From positions 1 to 19,664 of the forward strand of contig CAXYVX010000012.1 in the NCBI GenBank assembly GCA_964292495.1: 19,664 bases of DNA. Reading direction: 5' to 3'. Below are positions 6,995-12,580 of the stretch, piece after piece; the stretch's first letter is position 1; each line of letters begins with the position of its first letter. The DNA comes from CAXYVX01 sp964292495. Lineage in GTDB: Bacteria; Patescibacteriota; Saccharimonadia; Saccharimonadales; Saccharimonadaceae. Made by a program: the position numbers and the translations under genes. The notes below the pieces were generated by a model. That model was not told the origin of the DNA and did not search any database. It saw only the letters and a list, made by a program, of their open reading frames with translations.

Positions 6995-7003
6995 ATTTTA
7001 ACA
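6995..7003 (-). promoter_or_regulatory. Promoter of LTD-rusA-recX operon (leaderless)
   Basis: Extended -10 TGtTAAAAT (hexamer 6995-7000) ends 6 bases before the ATG at 6988. No convincing -35. It lies directly downstream of the recA terminator, so this operon is transcribed separately from recA. Confidence 0.65.
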
Positions 7004-7019
7004 CAACATTTTTTATAAC

Positions 7020-7038
7020 AAAAACCGGCCGGAGCCGG
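7020..7038 (-). terminator. Intrinsic terminator of recA
   Basis: On the minus strand, a GC-rich hairpin CCGGC-TCCG-GCCGG (7025-7038) is followed at once by five T residues (7024-7020). It begins about 20 bases after the recA stop. Confidence 0.85.
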
Positions 7039-7059
7039 ATTCTTGCTTTTCATTTTTCG

Positions 7060-8151
7060 CTATTTTTCCGCGTCGTTTTCTACATCAGCGTCTTCGCCAG
7101 CGTCGATGTCAAATTCATCTGTGGCTGGCTTCAAAATTTCGCGAACTTTCGCACCAATTTCTGCCAATTTTTCCGGATTATCATGGAGATGTTTTTTGGC
7201 TTTGTCGCGGCCTTGACCTATGGTTTCACCGTCGTATTTATAGAACGCGCCAGATTTCTGGACAATATCGTGTTCCGCAGCCAAATCCAAAACGTCGCCG
7301 GTCGTGGAAATTCCCTCGTTGAACATGATGTCAAATTCGGCTTGGCGGAACGGAGGCGCGATCTTGTTTTTCACTACTTTTACGCGAACTCGGTTTCCCA
7401 CCACCTCATCGCCGACTTTGATCTGTCCGATGCGGCGGATATCAATGCGCTGTGTCGCATAAAATTTCAAGGCATTTCCACCGGTCGTGGTTTCTGGGTT
7501 TCCAAACATAACGCCAATTTTCATGCGGATTTGGTTGATGAAAATCACCGTGGCTTTGCTTCGCGAAATGATACTGGTCAATTTTCGCAACGCCTGGCTC
7601 ATCAATCGTGCTTGAAGTCCTGGCAACGAATCACCCATATCGCCATCAATTTCAGCTTGAGGAACAAGCGCCGCCACCGAGTCCAACACGATCAAATCAA
7701 CAGCGTTTGAACGCACCAAAGTCTCAACAATTTCCAGCGCCTGCTCGCCATTATCCGGCTGCGAAACCAAAAGTTCCGCCGTATTTACACCGAGTTTTTT
7801 CGCGTAAACCGGATCAAGCGCATGCTCAGCATCAATAAATGCTGCGGTGCCACCGTTTTTCTGAACTTCAGCAACAGCATGCAAAGTCAATGTGGTTTTA
7901 CCGGAGCTTTCCGGACCGTAAATCTCCACAATGCGCCCCTTTGGATATCCGCCGCCCAGAGCAAGATCCAAAGATAAAGTTCCCGCAGGCCACGTCTCAA
8001 CGTCAATTTTATAAGCTTCACCGAGCTTCATAATTGATCCTTCGCCAAAATTTTTACTGATCTGGCTCAGCGCCAAATCCAACGCGGCTTTCTTGCCAGC
8101 ATCGTCTTTCGCGTCGCTCATAGTTTTTGTTACTTTATTTCGCGCCATCAT
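7060..8151 (-). CDS. recA: Recombinase RecA
   Basis: ATP-dependent strand-exchange protein and centre of homologous recombination and repair. At 363 residues it has the normal length. Walker A GPESSGKT (79-86), the LIVLDSVAAL Walker B strand, loop L1/L2 regions (QAEIDGDMGDSLPGLQAR; NQIRMKIGVMFGNPETTTGG) and an acidic tail are all present. Two adjacent ATG codons exist (8151 and 8148). GAGGGG (8152-8157) suits the second and AGGA (8161-8164) suits the first, so the start is uncertain by one residue. Upstream is ruvA, same strand, 72 bases away; downstream a terminator closes the unit. Confidence 0.98.
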   Translation of the reverse strand: MMARNKVTKTMSDAKDDAGKKAALDLALSQISKNFGEGSIMKLGEAYKIDVETWPAGTLSLDLALGGGYPKGRIVEIYGPESSGKTTLTLHAVAEVQKNGGTAAFIDAEHALDPVYAKKLGVNTAELLVSQPDNGEQALEIVETLVRSNAVDLIVLDSVAALVPQAEIDGDMGDSLPGLQARLMSQALRKLTSIISRSKATVIFINQIRMKIGVMFGNPETTTGGNALKFYATQRIDIRRIGQIKVGDEVVGNRVRVKVVKNKIAPPFRQAEFDIMFNEGISTTGDVLDLAAEHDIVQKSGAFYKYDGETIGQGRDKAKKHLHDNPEKLAEIGAKVREILKPATDEFDIDAGEDADVENDAEK

Positions 8152-8200
8152 CCCCTCACTTCCTGGTTAATTTATAAGATTATTTTAACATTTTTCACAA
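8152..8200 (-). promoter_or_regulatory. recA promoter and leader with Shine-Dalgarno site
   Basis: TTGTGA (8195-8200), an 18-base spacer and TATAAA (8171-8176) on the minus strand, then a short leader with AGGA and GAGGGG before the ATGs. I see no LexA-type or other obvious operator; the palindrome TTCGCGAA lies further upstream (8216-8223). Confidence 0.5.
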
Positions 8201-8223
8201 AATTTTTCTAGTGTTTTCGCGAA

Positions 8224-8814
8224 TTATTTTCGCTTCAAAGCTTCGCGAACTCTCTGTTCTGTTGACAAAGTTTTAGAAATATTTTCAAGCATTTTCGTGC
8301 CGTCCGCAAGTGTAAATCCAAGCGCCATCAGCGCATCCAAAGCTTCGTCTTCTTCGTGATTTTTCAGGGAGTTTACGCCAGATTTTTCGTAGATTTTTGA
8401 CGGAATGCCAACTTTTTCGCGAAGATCCAAAACTACGCGCTCGGCCGTTTTTTTACCCACGCCAGAAGCCCCCGAAACAAATTTTGCATCATCATTCGCG
8501 ATTGCATTGCGAACATTTTCTGGATCGTCGAGAGATAAAATCGCGAGCGCAGCTTTCGGGCCGACTCCTTGAACTGAAATCAAAAGTTCAAAAATCCGCT
8601 TCGCCATCAGAGATGAAAAACCATAAAGCTCTTCCGCATTTTCGCGAACCGAATGGTAAACGTAAAATTTTGCAGTTTCTTCAAGTTGAAATTTCGCGAA
8701 ATCCGCCGCGCTCACAAAAATTTCATACCCAACGCCAGAATCCGCATTTCCGACTTCAACCACCAAACTAACCCCAATTTTTTCTACAATTTTTCCTCTG
8801 ATCAAACTTATCAT
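8224..8814 (-). CDS. ruvA: Holliday junction branch migration protein RuvA
   Basis: RuvA binds the four-way junction as a tetramer and loads the RuvB motor. The 196-residue product starts MISLIRGKIVEK as in the family, with an OB-fold first domain, helix-hairpin-helix motifs VQGVGPKAALAIL and ASGVGKKTAERVVLDL, and the C-terminal RuvB-binding domain ending EQRVREALKRK. The frame is open to 9075, but the homologous part and the promoter place the start at 8814. The GGAGA just before the ATG is too close to act as a Shine-Dalgarno site. ruvB and ruvC are not in the window; the RusA-like protein downstream could serve as resolvase. Confidence 0.97.
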   Translation of the reverse strand: MISLIRGKIVEKIGVSLVVEVGNADSGVGYEIFVSAADFAKFQLEETAKFYVYHSVRENAEELYGFSSLMAKRIFELLISVQGVGPKAALAILSLDDPENVRNAIANDDAKFVSGASGVGKKTAERVVLDLREKVGIPSKIYEKSGVNSLKNHEEDEALDALMALGFTLADGTKMLENISKTLSTEQRVREALKRK

Positions 8815-8820
8815 TCTCCG

Positions 8821-8829
8821 ATTATAACA
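8821..8829 (-). promoter_or_regulatory. ruvA promoter (leaderless)
   Basis: Extended -10 TGtTATAAT (hexamer 8821-8826) ends 6 bases before the ATG at 8814. No good -35. Confidence 0.7.
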
Positions 8830-8858
8830 TGGGCAAAAATTCGCGAAAATGTTATGCT
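8830..8858 (+). promoter_or_regulatory. Promoter of PH-domain gene (leaderless)
   Basis: TGGGCA (8830-8835), a 17-base spacer and extended -10 TGtTATGCT (hexamer 8853-8858), 6 bases before the ATG at 8865. TTCGCGAA (8840-8847) lies in the spacer, midway between this -10 and that of divergent ruvA. Confidence 0.6.
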
Positions 8859-8864
8859 TGTGGT

Positions 8865-9665
8865 ATGAATAATGAAAATTTGCCAAAACCAACTCCGTTG
8901 CAAACCGACGGCGACGAAAAGCCGGTCGCTTACACCGTGGACGGCCAACCGCTTTACGCTCGACCGCAAGATTCCGAGCCCACGCCAACCGCTGAGATTC
9001 GCGAAAATGCGCCAACCGAACAGGAACAAACGCGAACTGAAACTCCGCGAAATATTGAGATTGAGCAGAATTCAATAGATCCGGATCATCCTGAGCAAAT
9101 TTTGAGCAAAGAGCAAATCGCTCAAAAACACGACGAAAGCGTGGCGAAATATTCGCTGATCAGGTTTTTGGCGGACGAATATGTGGTGATTGACGTCAAA
9201 CGCACAAGTCTCGGTGTGCTGAAAAATTGGCTCGGCGTCGTGATGATACCTCTGTTGCTTGCGGCTGTAATCATCGCCCTGAATTTCGCGAAAATTCTGA
9301 CCCCACAAATATTTTTCCTTTCGCTCGGCATCGGCGCGCTCGTATTTTTTGTCGCATTTATATTGGCGCTGGTCGCAAATTATGTTTTCAGACAGAACAG
9401 ATTAATCATCACAAACGAGCGCGTTTTTCGTCGCCTGCAATTGACGCCTTTCTCTTATACAGATGAAAATATTGAACTCAGCAAGATTGAAAATTGCTCT
9501 TTTTCACAAGAAAATTTATTGGAAATGATGTTTAATTACGGCGGAATTCGTCTTTCAACCGTCGGAAATGAAAAAACCTATGAATTTGATTACGCAAGCG
9601 ATCCGCGCGACCAATTTCACATCATCAATTTAATGGTCCAGGAAACAGACGAGGGCGGAAAATAA
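8865..9665 (+). CDS. PH-domain membrane protein
   Basis: 266 residues. A Pro/Glu/Thr-rich, probably disordered cytoplasmic N-terminus (about 1-85) is followed by KYSLIRFLADEYVVIDVKRT, a start typical of bacterial PH-like (YdbS/YdbT-type) membrane proteins. Then come two membrane helices (about 120-140 and 148-176) and a C-terminal PH-like beta domain (NRLIITNERVFRR, IELSKIENC, YGGIRLSTVG). Function unknown. An ATG at 8829 would add 12 residues, but it lies upstream of the -10 box; 8865 fits the 6-base rule seen in other genes. It ends 14 bases from the convergent pilin-like gene. Confidence 0.8.
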   Translation: MNNENLPKPTPLQTDGDEKPVAYTVDGQPLYARPQDSEPTPTAEIRENAPTEQEQTRTETPRNIEIEQNSIDPDHPEQILSKEQIAQKHDESVAKYSLIRFLADEYVVIDVKRTSLGVLKNWLGVVMIPLLLAAVIIALNFAKILTPQIFFLSLGIGALVFFVAFILALVANYVFRQNRLIITNERVFRRLQLTPFSYTDENIELSKIENCSFSQENLLEMMFNYGGIRLSTVGNEKTYEFDYASDPRDQFHIINLMVQETDEGGK

Positions 9666-9679
9666 TTCGCTAATCAAAA

Positions 9680-10120
9680 TTAGTAGGAAGACTTTGAGTA
9701 TTCGGATTCAGTTTCCATATCAGCGGTGATCTTGAAGTTTTTACACTTTCCCTCAGAATCGCAATCTGAAGGCTGATAGTGATAATTACAGAAACTTTGG
9801 CTGAGCTCAGCGCCGTTTTTATACGAGCATTTTTCTCCGTTTAAAATACCGCCGTTCGGATCCGTGAACAAATCTGGATCAATCGCGGTTAAATTATCGC
9901 GAGAAATCGTCTTTGGATATGATTTGTTTTTCGCGAAATAAACTTCTTTGAGGTCGTAATACATCGCGTTTACCGCAGTTTTCCTCTGTTGGTCGCGCTT
10001 TCCAGCTTCAATAGAATTTCGCTGAACCACAAAAAATCCCGCCAAAATCGCGAGAACAAGAATCGCAAATACGATCTCAACAACCGTAAAACCTTTTTCA
10101 TTCTTCCTTGAAAAAATCAT
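9680..10120 (-). CDS. Type IV pilin-like / pseudopilin protein
   Basis: 146 residues with a class III signal: KG at 9-10, then FTVVE with Glu at +5 of the mature protein, and a hydrophobic helix (about 11-31). Such proteins are cleaved by prepilin peptidase PilD and assembled into type IV pili, competence pseudopili or type II secretion systems. The mature domain has four Cys (GEKCSYKN, SFCNYH, PSDCDSEGKC), likely two disulfides. The frame reaches a TTG at 10126, but the -10 box ends there and the ATG at 10120 is the better start. No pilus assembly gene is adjacent, so it could be a minor pilin. Confidence 0.85.
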   Translation of the reverse strand: MIFSRKNEKGFTVVEIVFAILVLAILAGFFVVQRNSIEAGKRDQQRKTAVNAMYYDLKEVYFAKNKSYPKTISRDNLTAIDPDLFTDPNGGILNGEKCSYKNGAELSQSFCNYHYQPSDCDSEGKCKNFKITADMETESEYSKSSY

Positions 10121-10126
10121 ACTCAA

Positions 10127-10155
10127 ATTATATCATTCGCACGAAATTTCGCGAA
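10127..10155 (-). promoter_or_regulatory. Promoter of pilin-like gene (leaderless), -35 within TTCGCGAA
   Basis: Extended -10 TGaTATAAT (hexamer 10127-10132) ends 6 bases before the ATG at 10120. Exactly 17 bases upstream lies TTCGCG (10150-10155), part of the 16-bp palindrome AAATTTCGCGAAATTT (10144-10159), which also overlaps the stop of the upstream gene. Confidence 0.65.
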
Positions 10156-10157
10156 AT

Positions 10158-10604
10158 TTAACGACTTCCAAACAAAAAATCGGTCCACTGGCTCAAATTT
10201 GATTTATCTGTAATTTTTGCTTGCGGCTGGCCACTTGGCGCTGTTGAGGACCTAACCGTTAAACTCGTGGATTGAGGCAAAAGCACCAAATTTTCGCCAG
10301 GATTCGCCTTCCCCAGAAGTGCACGCGCTTGCAGACCGAGAAATTCATCTGTTTTGTAATAAGCTTGTTGAAGTTTCAAGTTTTTGTTTTGCAGAGAAAT
10401 AATTTGATTGTCCAAACTAGCTTGATCTACCTGTTGTTGAAGCGCGTAATTCTGGTTCAAAACACCGATGGATCCGAACGACCAAACCAAAGCCAAGCCG
10501 GCAATCATTATTAGCGCAATATTATCCATCTGAAACAGATCTTTCAAAAAAGTTTTTGCGTGGCTAAAACCACTGTTCGCAGATTTTTTTATTTCTTCTA
10601 TCAC
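10158..10604 (-). CDS. FtsB/DivIC-like septum formation initiator
   Basis: 148 residues: a short cytoplasmic N-terminus, one membrane helix (about 29-47), a coiled coil (about 48-84) and the segment TDEFLGLQARALLGKANPGE (85-104), which matches the end of the FtsB/DivIC domain (the 'ARE-LGMVKPGE' region). Such proteins link FtsL and FtsQ/DivIB in the division complex. A Ser/Pro/Gln-rich tail follows. The start is GTG at 10604, 7 bases after an extended -10; there is no nearer ATG at the right place. The neighbouring genes are not division genes. Confidence 0.8.
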   Translation of the reverse strand: MIEEIKKSANSGFSHAKTFLKDLFQMDNIALIMIAGLALVWSFGSIGVLNQNYALQQQVDQASLDNQIISLQNKNLKLQQAYYKTDEFLGLQARALLGKANPGENLVLLPQSTSLTVRSSTAPSGQPQAKITDKSNLSQWTDFLFGSR

Positions 10605-10611
10605 AAAAACG

Positions 10612-10620
10612 ATTTTAGCA
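10612..10620 (-). promoter_or_regulatory. Promoter of FtsB-like gene (leaderless, GTG start)
   Basis: Extended -10 TGcTAAAAT (hexamer 10612-10617), 7 bases before the GTG at 10604. A weak TTGCTG (10634-10639) lies 16 bases upstream. Confidence 0.6.
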
Positions 10621-10653
10621 GATTTTAGGCGTCCAGCAAAGTAAACTTATATT

Positions 10654-10681
10654 TTGCACCGTCCAATAAAAATGCTAAAAT
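10654..10681 (+). promoter_or_regulatory. Promoter of tRNA-Ile(UAU)
   Basis: TTGCAC (10654-10659), a 16-base spacer and extended -10 TGcTAAAAT (hexamer 10676-10681). The predicted start leaves a precursor leader of about 65 bases with a small GCGG-ATAAA-CCGC hairpin (10699-10711) and one TTCGCGAA (10715-10722). Confidence 0.55.
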
Positions 10682-10753
10682 GAAAATGTCAATATTTCGC
10701 GGATAAACCGCATTTTCGCGAAAATAAAACATTGGCGGCAGACAACTTTTTAC

Positions 10754-10829
10754 GGGGGATTAGCGCAGCGGTTAGCGCAGTTGTCTTATACACAATTGGT
10801 CCCAGGTTCGATTCCTGGATCCCCTACCA
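10754..10829 (+). tRNA. tRNA-Ile(UAU), CCA encoded
   Basis: Complete cloverleaf. Acceptor GGGGGAT/ATCCCCT (10754-10760 with 10819-10825, first pair G-U), D-stem GCGC/GCGC, anticodon stem GTTGT/ACAAT with loop CTTATAC (10785-10791; anticodon TAT at 10787-10789), variable TGGTC, T-arm CCAGG-TTCGATT-CCTGG, discriminator A (10826) and genomic CCA (10827-10829). UAU reads AUA. Most bacteria instead read AUA with a lysidine-modified CAU tRNA made by TilS, so this anticodon is unusual. The arm differs from a typical Val(UAC) loop by one base, but A37 and the 3' A73 fit Ile. Confidence 0.92.
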
Positions 10830-10837
10830 GATATTTT

Positions 10838-10862
10838 TCGCGTCGGTTTCGGCGCGATTTTT
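10838..10862 (+). terminator. Intrinsic terminator of tRNA-Ile(UAU)
   Basis: Hairpin TCGCGTCG-GTTT-CGGCGCGA (8 bp with one G-U; 10838-10857) followed by five T (10858-10862). The T-run overlaps the stop codon of the opposite-strand gene. Confidence 0.82.
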
Positions 10863-11376
10863 AGTCTTCGTTTTTTGACCAAGTTCGCGGATCATCTTGC
10901 TCTTCAAAACTGTAATCGCTAGAAACTTTCACAATTTCGCCAAATTCTTCTCCTTTAATATCTGGGGCAGATTTTTTCGCGAATTTGTCATTTTTTATGT
11001 CTAAATCAAACTGCGCTCTCGCAATATTATCGCGATTTATCAAACTCTTACGAAATTGCTCTGTGGTGGCGCCTATATTTTTGGTCGGATTAGATCCACT
11101 AGTTTTTGACCCATAAATATCTTGCGCAGTTTTTTTAGCAAGAACTTCAAGTTCCCTGTTTTCTTCAAGGCCAAAACCAACCAAAGCTTCCAAAATCATT
11201 TTTGTTGCTTTTTTAAGTAAATCATTTGACTTTTTCTCTAAAGCTTGTCGGTTAACAACTCGTTCTGGATGGTTTTCCAATAGTGAATCATCCTTGCGAG
11301 ATTCTTTCGCGAAATACGTAGCTTCATACAGCTTTCCATAGTTCTCGTCAAAAAATTCATATTCGTGCTTCTTCAT
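10861..11376 (-). CDS. Hypothetical protein
   Basis: 171-residue soluble, charged protein starting MKKHEYEFFDENYGKLYE; I do not recognise it. It is mostly helical in appearance (EKKSNDLLKKATKMILEALVGFG) with an acidic C-terminus (EEQDDPRTWSKNED) and no signal or membrane segment. The frame is open to 11421, but the extended -10 TGcTATAAT ends 6 bases before the ATG at 11376, which is taken as the start. It has two TTCGCGAA copies, both read as F-A-K, so it has the base style of its neighbours and does not look foreign. Confidence 0.75.
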   Translation of the reverse strand: MKKHEYEFFDENYGKLYEATYFAKESRKDDSLLENHPERVVNRQALEKKSNDLLKKATKMILEALVGFGLEENRELEVLAKKTAQDIYGSKTSGSNPTKNIGATTEQFRKSLINRDNIARAQFDLDIKNDKFAKKSAPDIKGEEFGEIVKVSSDYSFEEQDDPRTWSKNED

Positions 11377-11382
11377 GCTTTT

Positions 11383-11391
11383 ATTATAGCA
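11383..11391 (-). promoter_or_regulatory. Promoter of hypothetical gene (leaderless)
   Basis: Extended -10 TGcTATAAT (hexamer 11383-11388), 6 bases before the ATG at 11376. A weak TTGCTT (11405-11410) lies 16 bases upstream. Confidence 0.68.
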
Positions 11392-11410
11392 TATTTTCAA
11401 ATAAAAGCAA

Positions 11411-11444
11411 TTAGAAAACACCTCGTTTCTGAGGTGTTTTCTAA
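11411..11444 (-). terminator. Strong intrinsic terminator of the 69-residue gene
   Basis: Perfect 14-bp inverted repeat (TTAGAAAACACCTC at 11411-11424 and its complement at 11431-11444) with a 6-base loop. The GC part is flanked by A-run and T-run, so it may work in both directions. It starts 17 bases after the stop of the 69-residue gene. Confidence 0.9.
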
Positions 11445-11460
11445 TCTAGATTGAACTAAA

Positions 11461-11670
11461 TTATTTGTTCTTTTTGATGGTCAAGAAACCATTTCGTGGG
11501 TTCTCAACAACAGTTCGGTCTTCCGGCAAATCAGTCGGGACACGACCGTTCTCTGTGGATTCTTCTTTGGCGAAGAAATAAATGCGCTGTTCGCGACCGC
11601 CGCGCAGGATCACGTCTTTATAATGCAGAATGTATTCGACACCTTTCGAGTTAGTGTGCTTGTATGCCAT
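11461..11670 (-). CDS. Small conserved CPR-type protein of unknown function
   Basis: 69 residues: MAYKHTNSKGVEYILHYKD, then VILRGGREQRIYFFAKEEST, ending RNGFLTIKKNK. It is basic and soluble, looks beta-rich, and lacks a membrane segment. I recall similar 'LRGG...YFFAKE' small proteins as widespread in CPR genomes, without a known function. The gene has the strongest expression signals in the window: near-consensus -35 TTGACT, extended -10, a leader hairpin, AAGGAGG (11679-11685) 8 bases before the ATG, and a strong terminator. It therefore looks like an abundant protein made from its own short message. Confidence 0.88.
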   Translation of the reverse strand: MAYKHTNSKGVEYILHYKDVILRGGREQRIYFFAKEESTENGRVPTDLPEDRTVVENPRNGFLTIKKNK

Positions 11671-11678
11671 AAACTTTT

Positions 11679-11703
11679 CCTCCTTATAGTTAGCTTACGC
11701 TAA
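11679..11703 (-). promoter_or_regulatory. Leader hairpin and Shine-Dalgarno site of the 69-residue gene
   Basis: On the minus strand, TTAGC-GTAA-GCTAA (11690-11703) forms a 5-bp hairpin with a GUAA (GNRA) loop near the 5' end of the mRNA, followed by the AAGGAGG site (11679-11685). A 5' hairpin of this kind can stabilise a message. Confidence 0.65.
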
Positions 11704-11704
11704 T

Positions 11705-11733
11705 AGACTATCACGGTGTTATTCACTAGTCAA
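11705..11733 (-). promoter_or_regulatory. Promoter of the 69-residue gene
   Basis: TTGACT (11728-11733), a 17-base spacer and extended -10 TGaTAGTCT (hexamer 11705-11710). This is the best -35 in the window. Confidence 0.7.
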
Positions 11734-11752
11734 TAGCTTTTTTCAAAAAACA

Positions 11753-12430
11753 TTAAATTCTCTCTGTTTTTCGCGTTTTATAAACTAAAATAAACCGTAA
11801 AATCAAAAAGAAAAACACCTTAAAAACTATCAATAAACCAATTATTGCTGATATTAACAGAGAAAATCCCGCCAAATCCGGGCTCCATCTCGCGCTCGCG
11901 AAATCCACATAAAATGCATCTGGATCTGGCGGCGGCAAATTATTCTGATCAAGAGAATTGATGTCGCTGAGCCCAACCGCCCCTGCAACGCACTGCGCCC
12001 AAGACGCATATCCGTAGCTTTTCAGATTCGGCATGCATGAATTTTGCGCTTCAGCATACGCGGCAGAATTTATTTCAGGTGGCCTACTGGCATCAATCGC
12101 CTGCTGTGCGGCCTGATTATACAGCGTTTGCAGAGGTATTTTCCCAGCAGATGTATTCATATGATTTGCCGTAAAATCGCGAAGTTTCACCGCCGCATCG
12201 TTCACGCTTTGTAAATTTCCGGTTTCATCAGCTTTTACCAAATTTTCGCGAAGATCAATCATCCCAAGATTATTCATCCTTAAAAACATCGCCGTTAAAA
12301 CGGTCAAAATCGCAAGCACAACGACCAATTGCCATGTTTTGAGCTTCCCAAGAGACCGCAAAACTCGCTTGTCGTAGCGGACTCGCTGATTTTCCCGCGT
12401 AATTTTAGATATTTTTGACCACCCACTCAT
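11753..12430 (-). CDS. Membrane protein of unknown function, two membrane helices
   Basis: 225 residues. A basic N-terminus is followed by a membrane helix (about 33-50), an extracellular domain of about 125 residues with two Cys (NSCMPNLKSYGY; WAQCVAGA), a long hydrophobic region (about 183-213) that forms at least one helix, and a basic tail (VYKTRKTERI). The repeated alanines and QAAQQAIDA stretch suggest helices in the outer part. I do not recognise the family. Start at 12430, 8 bases after an extended -10. It has only one TTCGCGAA copy. Confidence 0.75.
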   Translation of the reverse strand: MSGWSKISKITRENQRVRYDKRVLRSLGKLKTWQLVVVLAILTVLTAMFLRMNNLGMIDLRENLVKADETGNLQSVNDAAVKLRDFTANHMNTSAGKIPLQTLYNQAAQQAIDASRPPEINSAAYAEAQNSCMPNLKSYGYASWAQCVAGAVGLSDINSLDQNNLPPPDPDAFYVDFASARWSPDLAGFSLLISAIIGLLIVFKVFFFLILRFILVYKTRKTERI

Positions 12431-12438
12431 CTGTCACG

Positions 12439-12447
12439 ATTATAGCA
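12439..12447 (-). promoter_or_regulatory. Promoter of two-helix membrane protein (leaderless or nearly so)
   Basis: Extended -10 TGcTATAAT (hexamer 12439-12444), 8 bases before the ATG at 12430. Confidence 0.65.
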
Positions 12448-12455
12448 TATCCGCA

Positions 12456-12519
12456 TTATCCACCGAAACAAACAAAGTTTTCCACATAAAAAATATTTTT
12501 CCACAGATTTTTATCAACT
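12456..12519 (+). promoter_or_regulatory. Cluster of DnaA-box-like 9-mers
   Basis: In the 150-base gap between two divergent genes lie TTATCCACC (12456-12464), TTTTCCACA (12478-12486), TTTTCCACA (12497-12505) and TTATCAACT (12511-12519), all in the same orientation. Each matches the DnaA box TTATCCACA at 7 or 8 of 9 bases. The DNA between and after them is very AT-rich. It could be a DnaA-regulated promoter region, a DnaA-titration site or, less likely, an origin; no dnaA or dnaN is nearby. Confidence 0.45.
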
Positions 12520-12545
12520 ATTTATGCGTCTCATGATATACATTT

Positions 12546-12574
12546 TTCGCGAAATTCGCCCCAAGTGATAAAAT
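12546..12574 (+). promoter_or_regulatory. murC promoter (leaderless), -35 within TTCGCGAA
   Basis: Extended -10 TGaTAAAAT (hexamer 12569-12574) ends 6 bases before the ATG at 12581. TTCGCG (12546-12551), the first part of a palindrome copy, lies exactly 17 bases upstream at the -35 position. Confidence 0.68.
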
Positions 12575-12580
12575 AGTTAT

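Noticed and set aside
8815..8820. GGAGA before ruvA as a Shine-Dalgarno site
   Set aside because: It touches the ATG with no spacing, and the -10 box ends 6 bases upstream, so it would hardly be transcribed as a leader.
8815..9075. N-terminal extension of the ruvA frame by 87 codons
   Set aside because: It overlaps the divergent PH-domain gene and the ruvA promoter, is Arg-rich without homology, and RuvA homologs start at MISLIRG.
9670..9683. CTAAT-CAAA-ATTAG inverted repeat between the PH and pilin-like stops
   Set aside because: Five AT-rich base pairs with no T-run; too weak to call a terminator.
10686..10706. Tiny frame (MSIFRG) in the tRNA-Ile precursor leader
   Set aside because: The ATG is only 4 bases after the -10 hexamer and there is no ribosome-binding site; a leader peptide before a tRNA makes little sense.
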